A DNA stretch of 25,390 nt. Source: Stenocarpella maydis. Its lineage: Eukaryota; Ascomycota; Sordariomycetes; Diaporthales; Diaporthaceae. The notes below the pieces were generated by a model. It was given only the letters and a program-made list of their open reading frames with translations, did not search any database and had not been told where the DNA came from. Both the position numbers and the translations under genes were made by a program. Positions within the stretch are counted from its first letter, which is position 1. Each line of letters starts with the position of its first letter. The stretch is taken from contig NQMI01000264.1 of NCBI GenBank assembly GCA_002270565.1, positions 1 through 25,390 on the forward strand. Reading direction: 5' to 3'. Below are positions 18,985-25,390 of this stretch, piece by piece.

Positions 18985-20313
18985 TATATATAACACCCTT
19001 ACAGCAATAGTAGACGGGATACTAATTCGGCTGGCCTCCCAGCTATAGTATATCCTATAAGCAACCCTTCAATAATACCTTAATGGTCTACAAAGCCATC
19101 ACGCCGCAGCTGATACTTAGAGGTACCTTTCTAACTATCAAGAGGACCAATTGGCACTATTCGTCATTAATTAATCCAGCCTGGGCCTTGGATTAACCTA
19201 ATATGAAACCCAGGCTCTTACAGCCCGCCTAGCCTTCCCTAACGAGAATCACCCTCCCCTAGAGAAGAAGTAGCTAAGGGCATTCCTCTCCTAGCACCCT
19301 AAACTTCAAAGCTGAAAGAATCAATGAGTTAAGGCTTATCAGCTAAGGGCAATAATAAAGGTAAATATTAAGGCTTAATTTAACCTCCTCCAATTACCTA
19401 TAGTTAAATTAGTTCTTCTTTATAACTACTGGAATGCTAATAAGGGCGGGAATAATAGAAGGGTATTTAGAGAGTATACTAACACTTAGCTATTCACATA
19501 ATAGCCCCATCAGCCAATTGGACTATAATTTAAGAGCATAAATGTTATGAACCACCCGGTGTTGGCGGCTGACTACCGTAAAAAGTACTCCTAACCTCAG
19601 CAGGGTAATCCCCAAGCCAGCCGGATACCTAATGGGTTAGTAATACCACCTTATCAGGGTTAGGGTTAGGGATCCACCAGCCAGGATAGACCGATAGGAC
19701 CGACAAGCGGTCCAGTTGACTACAAGGCTGGACCGTGCAAGTTAACAAGCGGTCCATATGGTTATCACCACTACAGATAAAGAGTTGGAACTTATAAGGA
19801 TATGGTTATTACTATATAGATAGCTTGTATAGAATAGACTCTTTAGTTATTAATCTAAGTATTTAGTCTTACCAACTAGATAGCCTTACAGCTATTGATT
19901 ATTGTTAGTTAATGAATATTGCTAAACTACCGCCAAGTAATGTATTCCGAATATAAACCCTTGATCTTACCGGTTTAAAGGACTCGGAAACCCTCTGATA
20001 ATTAAAATAAACCTCCTATATTAAGTGTATTAATGCTCTAGGGAAGCACCTTAACTTATTAGTAATATTTAAAGGTAAGAGCATTTAGCAGCAGTAGTTT
20101 TCTATTATCCTTAAGGATTTTAATAGCTAGTAATTTACTACTATAAAAAAGGGGTAAATAGAGGAAAAAATTACTATTAAGTAAGTATAAAGAGTATTCA
20201 TTCCTTAAATAAGGCTAGAGGACCCTAACAAGTAGCAATTATTAGTTATAAATAGGCACTATAGCTATATAACAGTTAATTTTATATAGAAGTACTTGTT
20301 AAATTATATATAT
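18985..20313 (+). pseudogene. Second pogo/Fot-like transposase relic, split by a solo LTR
   Basis: The plus-strand frame reads a CENP-B-type helix-turn-helix (IRLASQL.YIL.ATLQ.YLNGLQ), then YQEDQLALFVIN and LEKK.LRAFLS.HPKLQS. The first DDE segment reads WNANKGG where WNADEGG is usual in this family (D to N, E to K, both G-to-A type). A 464-bp LTR interrupts it, after which TSYIKCINALGKHLNLLVIFKGKSI.QQ.FSIILKDF and EDPNK.QLLVINRHYSYITVNF follow. Multiple stops at expected Gln/Trp positions mark RIP. One frameshift lies near the LTR. The 3' end is lost at the LTR starting at 20314. It belongs to a different subfamily from the 8-kb element, judged by its motifs. Confidence 0.75.
19543..20006 (+). 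mobile_element. Solo LTR (family 1, copy D) with ATAAA target duplication
   Basis: It runs from TGTTATGAACCACC to ATTAAA, 464 bp, aligned along its length with copy A. Identical ATAAA pentamers flank it (19538-19542 and 20007-20011), the standard mark of LTR-retrotransposon integration followed by LTR-LTR recombination. It carries AGGGTTAGGGTTAGGG at 19656-19671. It sits inside the second Fot-like transposase relic. Confidence 0.82.
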
Positions 20314-20713
20314 TGAAAACGGGCCCAGAGGGAGAGCGAGCGAGAGGACAAAACCTCCTCACACATAAAAAGGCACACGTTCTGCCAGAGCCCTGATCAA
20401 GCAACCACCCCAAGAGGAGCGTGGAAGGCAAGAAGAGGAGCCCCTAACGCGATAGGAGAGTTATGAGGGGAATAGAGGGTGCTAAAAAGGAGAGGCAGAA
20501 AAAGAGGGCATAAGAAATAATTTCACAATATATATATATATATTAGATAGATATAAATTTATAGGGTATAAAAAGATTAATTCTTTAGGACTAGAAATTT
20601 CTTAAAAGTAATGTAGGAAGGCCCCTTCTTATAGTCTTAGAGGGGGGGGGGGATACTAAGGCTGGTTTTCCTCTAGATTCCAAAATATGCCGGTTCCCCT
20701 AGACCCCGGAATA
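20314..20713. mobile_element. LTR (family 2, copy 2), RIP-mutated
   Basis: It aligns along its length with 1083-1479. Differences are dominated by CpA to TpA and TpG to TpA, for example the CAGACAGAT segment reading TAGATAGAT and the terminal GGAACA reading GGAATA. The flanks do not match (TATAT left, TACCC right), and the transposase frame that ends at its left edge does not resume on the right, so a deletion or recombination accompanied it. Confidence 0.75.
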
Positions 20714-20739
20714 TACCCCTCTCCAGATCATTATAAAGA

Positions 20740-21640
20740 ATAAGTAATGGTCCGCTTGAAATAACTAAAATTACTTTCCTCCTTTAATTAGATAAGCTAC
20801 CTAAATTTAGCTCTATTGGACCCTTTATAGCTCTTAATTCCTAGCCCGCTTATCCCTACTCTTATTCTGCTATAGCATACTTAGTCTGTAATCCTTCTCC
20901 TCTTGCTTAGCTGCCTTTTTATAAGCCTAGGATTAATAGCTATTACTAATTGCTAGTATAGGAACCTAGTAATTCGCTTCCTTAATCCCCACCCACTTGC
21001 TTGCATTCTGGTTGTGCTTTTAAATTGATATGATTCTTATCGTGGCGGGTAATAGGCGATATAATGGCGGTATAGCTGGAATAAAGGATAGAGATAATAA
21101 TAAAGATCTTAAGATACCTGATTGCTTAGGGGTTATCCTACCTATATTTATATTTCCTTCTGGAGATATATTTCTAATGCTTGCCTCTAATATCTGCTGC
21201 AAGAGAAGTTTAATAGGGTTACCTTATAGCATTCCGGCCCTATTCTGATTAGGTATTTATAGAGCAATTCTTGCTTTATTTAGTATCCTAAGACTATCTT
21301 CTCTATATATCTATGCCCTATCTACTTAAGGTAGAGGCTTAGGTATCTTAGATAGGTCCTTATAAGGTCTAAGCCTAGATATTATAATTAGATCCTTTAT
21401 AGCTGTATTAGGTATCTTAGATATTAGGATAGGTGGCTAGTTCTTTGAGTTATTAGGGGCAATAGGAGTTTTACTTAACTTAGAAGTCTAGATATTAGTA
21501 GGCCTTGAAAGATTAGCCTTATTAAATCTTACTATAAGAAAACTTAGTAGATTTTATTCTAGCTCTAATCCTATACTAGATATAGCATAATATTTAGTCT
21601 CCCCCTTATTTATCCCTAAGATATTAGCTTAAGAGTATAT
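20740..21640 (-). pseudogene. RIP-degraded coding relic, possibly retroelement gag
   Basis: One minus-strand frame can be followed for about 900 bp with stops only of the RIP kind. Readable segments include GINKGETKYYAISSIG, then LRPYKDLSKIPKPLP, QQILEASIRNISPEGNIN, HNQNASKWVGIKEANY and, at the C-terminal end, KKAAKQEEKDYRLSMLQQN. The C-terminal part is rich in Lys, Gln and Glu, like a coiled coil. It begins just downstream of an LTR-like block on the same strand, which suggests a gag, but no zinc knuckle or protease is recognised. Confidence 0.4.
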
Positions 21641-21652
21641 ATCTGATGAATT

Positions 21653-21881
21653 TGTGCTATAAAATAGCATTCAGTTCAGCGTGTGTGTTTCGGCAGGGTC
21701 GCAGTATGGTGCTCTGAGGCGAATTGGGACGATTGACAATGGTCTGGACAACTTTGTATTGAATTAAGTTGGGCTTCTGTAAGCCCTCCTTATATACCCT
21801 CCGACGTCGTCTCACCCCTGGGCACGCTGCGGTAGGCTCTGGTGCAAATTTGCAAATGCTGGAAAATTTGCCCTTCCAACA
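21653..21881 (-). mobile_element. LTR-like block, candidate 5' LTR of the adjacent relic
   Basis: On the minus strand it starts TGTTGGAAGG, contains a TATATAAGG box (about 21788-21797) and ends TAGCACA, 229 bp with TG..CA termini. It is noticeably less AT-rich than both sides. Flanking pentamers (GAATT, CACCA) differ, as expected for a single LTR of a longer element. A matching 3' LTR is not in the window, so the call is tentative. Confidence 0.4.
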
Positions 21882-22127
21882 CACCATTTTTGGTTCCAAA
21901 CAACTAGCCAACTACAGCCCTAGCAATGCCCAAATTAAGTAAATATAAACTTTAGAAATTAGGCTATCTAATGTACTAAGTTATATACTTTTTGGGTAAG
22001 AAATAAGGGTAATGCAGAGGTCTGAATTAAGGTGCAAATGCAGGCTAAAATAATCGACTCACGGCCACTAAACTCATCTTGCGTTACGCATGCACTGGGC
22101 GTACTTAGCGAAAATCGCCTGACTCGC

Positions 22128-22199
22128 AAGTCTAGGGTAACTCCTTGCTAAAAAGTCTAGGGTAACTCCTTACAATGAAGTCTAGGGTAACTCCTTGCA
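22128..22199. repeat. Three tandem copies of a 25-bp repeat
   Basis: AAGTCTAGGGTAACTCCTTG starts at 22128, 22153 and 22178, a period of 25 bp, with 4-5 variable bases between cores. It lies in a short segment of normal base composition (about 22020-22230) inside the RIP-degraded zone. Confidence 0.8.
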
Positions 22200-22439
22200 C
22201 AGAGTACCAACGCCCTGCTGAGCGGTTCCGTTTAACAATATAATATTCTTTCCTACTATAAGCCTCTTATATTTATTATAGCTAATAACTAGAGTATTCT
22301 GGATGCCCCTAATTGGATGCCTGGATCTATTAATTTCCAATTGGATAGTAAAACCCTAGATAAGAGCTAAGGCTTTCTTAGCGGGTAAGCTAGGAGGGGC
22401 AGATTTAAGCAGCCTGGTCTTAATCCAGTTTTTAAACTC

Positions 22440-23361
22440 CCAGCTATTCTTTCCAATTCTCCCAGAAGAAGAAGGCAACATAGGTGGCTATAAGAAGTCC
22501 ACAGGCAGTTAATCCTAGCTGTAGCATTACCTTTACCTGAATTACTATATATGCCTATTTTAAGAATCCTTCAGGTAGCCCAAGGGTAAGGAAGTATATA
22601 ATGTAGTCCCTTATATGGGGGTATATCCTATTATGAGTTCTCTGATCAGGATAAGTATTAATTATACTAAATCATTTAGTATCCCTATTAAAGATACTTA
22701 ATACTTAATAGCCTGGGGTATACATAACTTGAATAATAAACTTCTGGCTATCCTTTAGTAAGTAGTATCTTTATAATTTGGGGGGTTCTCTGTTAATATT
22801 ATAGGTTATGGGTACTATAAAGACCAGGTTGCTAAAATCAATCAGCTGCTAATTGATAAGCCCCAGAACATGATCAGTATGCAGGCATGCCTCTTGAGCT
22901 AGGAGACCTTCTATATCATAAAGGGTCATAAGGAAGTTGCTATAGTAAGTGCCAAACAGGTTTTTCTACTTAGGAGGGTCTCTAAACTAAGGATAGGGAT
23001 TAATGCCCTTAAAATATATATCTACTACCTATTATATATGATTATTATGCCCTTATTTTTGGTTTTAAAAGAATGGCAGTTGCACTAAAAGGTCTAATAT
23101 ATTAAAAGCTTGGGAGAGTGCTAACCTATTGTTAAGGATTCTGGTTTTAAATGGGTCTTTTATTAGGTCTGCACTAGCTCTATAATCCCAGTTTCCTTAA
23201 TTATAGATATTATATGGGTTGGGAAATCTTAGCTGCTATATAGGGTTGATATTATTAAAATTCATAATAAAGGGTAATGCTAAAAGTTATACTTCAAGGC
23301 TAACCTAATCAGAAGGGTCTGGGTACTCAATAGTAGGCATGGGGGCGTCGGGATCATTCAT
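22440..23361 (-). pseudogene. RIP-degraded relic resembling a Ulp1/C48-type cysteine protease
   Basis: From an ATG at 23361 (MNDPDAPMPTIEYPDPSD) a single minus-strand frame can be read for about 300 codons with over a dozen RIP-type stops and no clear frameshift. The C-terminal half reads FIVPITYNINREPP, then a Tyr/Phe-rich stretch, then QLGLTACGLLIATYVAFFFW. A Gln shortly before a Cys-Gly followed by a hydrophobic helix matches the catalytic Gln/Cys region of Ulp1-like (C48) proteases. The expected catalytic His is not certain (a Tyr may stand in its place through RIP). Such domains occur in several eukaryotic transposon proteins. The whole call is an inference from pattern. Confidence 0.38.
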
Positions 23362-24079
23362 AAGGCTAACTTAGCCTTTTGAATTAATAATAGTTATGAA
23401 CTAGATTAATGGGGATCCCTTCTTCTTTCCCTTACCTTTTTTTATTATTTGCTAGCTTAAGGAAGATATCTTTCTAATTAGTTGGACCAGGGAAAAGGGT
23501 GCTAAGGCAAGGAGAAATTAGGTAATAAAGGGGAGGTAATGAGTTTTAAGGGTAGAGGTTGATAGTTGCAGCAGCTTTTAAGTCTTAATAATGCAAATTA
23601 TACTATGCTAATTAGAGATTAGCTAAGGTATGGTGGTTGTAGAAGAAGTGGTTAGGTTGGAGGTTATGGCAGAAAGGTGGGCTTTTATTAGAAGGGGAGC
23701 CTTAAGATGGGTGAATTACTCGAGCTAGTAAATTACTTAACTTCCTTCCCTTTTCTACTAGGTAGCAACCTTTGCTGCTTTAAATGCTTCTGATAAGAGC
23801 TCCCCTCTCTGACTTTTTGTATTTAAAGTTGCTTTTCCCCTACTAATCTTTTTCTTCAACTTTCCCCTAATAGTATTGTTGACTATTAATTATTAATCTC
23901 ATTATCAAACTATTAAGCCTCTTTAATTAGATGAGCTTTGCTATCGCTATATCTTCTCTTTTTTAACCGAGCTAAGAAGAGAAGGGAAAGGGTAAGGAGC
24001 AATTGCCTCCTGTTGTTAGGATCTTTGAAATATACAATCCACCTCCTATTTATAAAGAGGGCATCTGTACTTGCTTCCA
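23362..24079. other. AT-rich spacer between two divergent relics
   Basis: Low-complexity, TpA-rich sequence with no stable frame on either strand and no repeat beyond short runs. It could be the shared non-coding part of one large transposon that carries the flanking divergent relics. Confidence 0.3.
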
Positions 24080-24836
24080 GCTAAATGTAATCCTTTTATA
24101 AAACTAGGTCTATAAATTATTACTTTATAAGGCCTTTATAATGAATATTAAGATATATAACCTTAAGGGTAGAGGCAAGGGTCTTTATATTCTATAGACC
24201 CTCTCCTTAATATGCAAATCTAAGCTGCTTAAACTATTCTTTCCCTTTTTAAAAGCCTTAGAGGCTTACAAGTACCTATAGTTTTGCTTTAGCACTCTAA
24301 TTAAAGGAGGTCTAAATGATGTTTTTATTAAGCATATAAATGGTGGCCCTTATAAAAAGTATATATCTCAATTATGCTAGGGGAATAACCTTCATCAGGG
24401 CCCAGCTCTCCTTATCGCCTTCTTTAGTTATTATAATATGAACCTATACGATTGTTGTATGTGGCGGATAGGGGCTAACTGCAACTAAATAACTCTCTAA
24501 GGCATTATCCTCATTATAATCCCTTTCTTTAAGTACTAATTGCTCCAAGGATTTTAAGATAATGCTTGCACTAATTATATCTACTATATTAAGGGTTACC
24601 TTTGTAATTTTAAGATGCTAAAGATTTCTAAGAGTAGTTATAACTATATTACTAATGCGCATCCCAATCTAATTAATAAGCCTCTAAATATACCTCCTTT
24701 AAAGCTCTTACTAGGCAAGTATACTAAGGCAGCCACTAAGATAGGATATAAGGAAACTCACACGGATGCTATAGGTAAGATTACTAGATATATGCCTAGG
24801 AAGTTTAAGTATAAGCCCACAGATCTCCAGTTATAG
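24080..24836 (+). pseudogene. RIP-degraded coding relic, unidentified
   Basis: One plus-strand frame can be read from about 24170 to 24836 with scattered TAG/TAA stops, including GGLNDVFIKHINGGPYKKY, MNLYDCCMWRIGANCN and a final open 73 codons from 24615 (NAHPNLINKPLNIPP..KFKYKPTDLQL). Persistence of one frame over 650 bp argues for a former gene. The Cys-rich CCMWRIGANC is the only distinctive motif, and I cannot assign a family. Confidence 0.35.
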
Positions 24837-24988
24837 TTATAAGGTAATCAGAAGGGTTAGGCAAGGCAGGGGTGGATCCAGTTTTTCAGGTTACTAATAC
24901 TTCTTTTAGCAGTAAATTAAGAACTAATGATTTTTATCTTATATATAGTCCTAAGAAAAGTATACTTATCTAATTAAAAATATAATAT

Positions 24989-25356
24989 TATCTTAACTTT
25001 TTTATATCTTAACTTTTTTATATCTTAACTTTTTTATATCTTAACTTTTTTATATCTTAACTTTTTTATATCTTAACTTTTTTATATCTTAACTTTTTTA
25101 TATCTTAACTTTTTTATATCTTAACTTTTTTATATCTTAACTTTTTTATATCTTAACTTTTTTATATCTTAACTTTTTTATATCTTAACTTTTTTATATC
25201 TTAACTTTTTTATATCTTAACTTTTTTATATCTTAACTTTTTTATATCTTAACTTTTTTATATCTTAACTTTTTTATATCTTAACTTTTTTATATCTTAA
25301 CTTTTTTATATCTTAACTTTTTTATATCTTAACTTTTTTATATCTTAACTTTTTTA
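24989..25356. repeat. 16-bp satellite, 23 perfect tandem copies
   Basis: The unit TATCTTAACTTTTTTA repeats without a single change 23 times (368 bp), and a partial unit runs to 25363. It contains T-runs on one strand (A-runs on the other) in helical-scale spacing. The flanks are AT-rich relic DNA. The unit has no CpA or TpG step, even across the junction, so it has no preferred RIP target. Confidence 0.97.
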
Positions 25357-25390
25357 TATCTTATTTTAGAATTTATATTCCTTTAGCTTA

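Noticed and set aside
21020..21248. Short open frames on both strands as separate genes
   Set aside because: The minus one is a stop-free piece of the longer degraded relic; the plus one is its shadow.
22128..25356. CRISPR-like array from the regular repeats
   Set aside because: The 25-bp repeats have only 4-5 variable bases and the 16-bp array has no spacers; the DNA is eukaryotic.

Overview
The window starts at a chromosome end: it opens with a (CCCTAA)n telomere tract, so bases 1 onward are the terminal subtelomere of a eukaryotic chromosome. Short spliceosomal introns (56-105 bp, GT..AG, CTRAY-like branch sites), fungal gene families (P450, scytalone-dehydratase-like, fungal arylsulfotransferase) and AT-rich repeat relics with CpA-to-TpA changes on both strands (repeat-induced point mutation, RIP) point to a filamentous ascomycete (Pezizomycotina). 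I cannot name the species.

Layout. 1-64 telomere. 323-2683 nested LTR debris: three copies of one LTR family that carries TTAGGG motifs inside it, a RIP-degraded gag on the minus strand, and a second LTR family inserted in that gag. 3082-4884 an intact five-exon cytochrome P450. 5338-5880 a foldback/MITE-like element with a target-site duplication. 6761-7395 a frameshifted kinase-like pseudogene. 8008-9870 a complete but RIP-killed pogo/Fot-type transposon with long TIRs and TA duplications.

10258-18734 is the well-preserved, GC-richer island: a SulP anion transporter with STAS domain (minus), a scytalone-dehydratase-like SnoaL-fold enzyme (minus), a small spliced gene or remnant (plus), an SDR oxidoreductase (plus) and a membrane-anchored arylsulfotransferase-like protein (plus). 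With the P450 these are tailoring or transport functions of the kind found in subtelomeric secondary metabolism or phenolic detoxification. No core synthase is present, so a complete biosynthetic cluster cannot be claimed. The pairing of a sulfate-type permease with a sulfotransferase-family protein suggests a sulfur-ester theme; this is inference.

18985-24840 is again RIP-degraded mobile DNA: a second Fot-like transposase split by a solo LTR with a perfect 5-bp duplication, a second copy of the 0.4-kb LTR, a minus-strand coding relic behind an LTR-like block, a minus-strand relic resembling a Ulp1-type cysteine protease, and an unidentified plus-strand relic. The window ends with 23 perfect copies of a 16-bp satellite (24989-25356) whose unit contains no CpA or TpG and so has no RIP target site.
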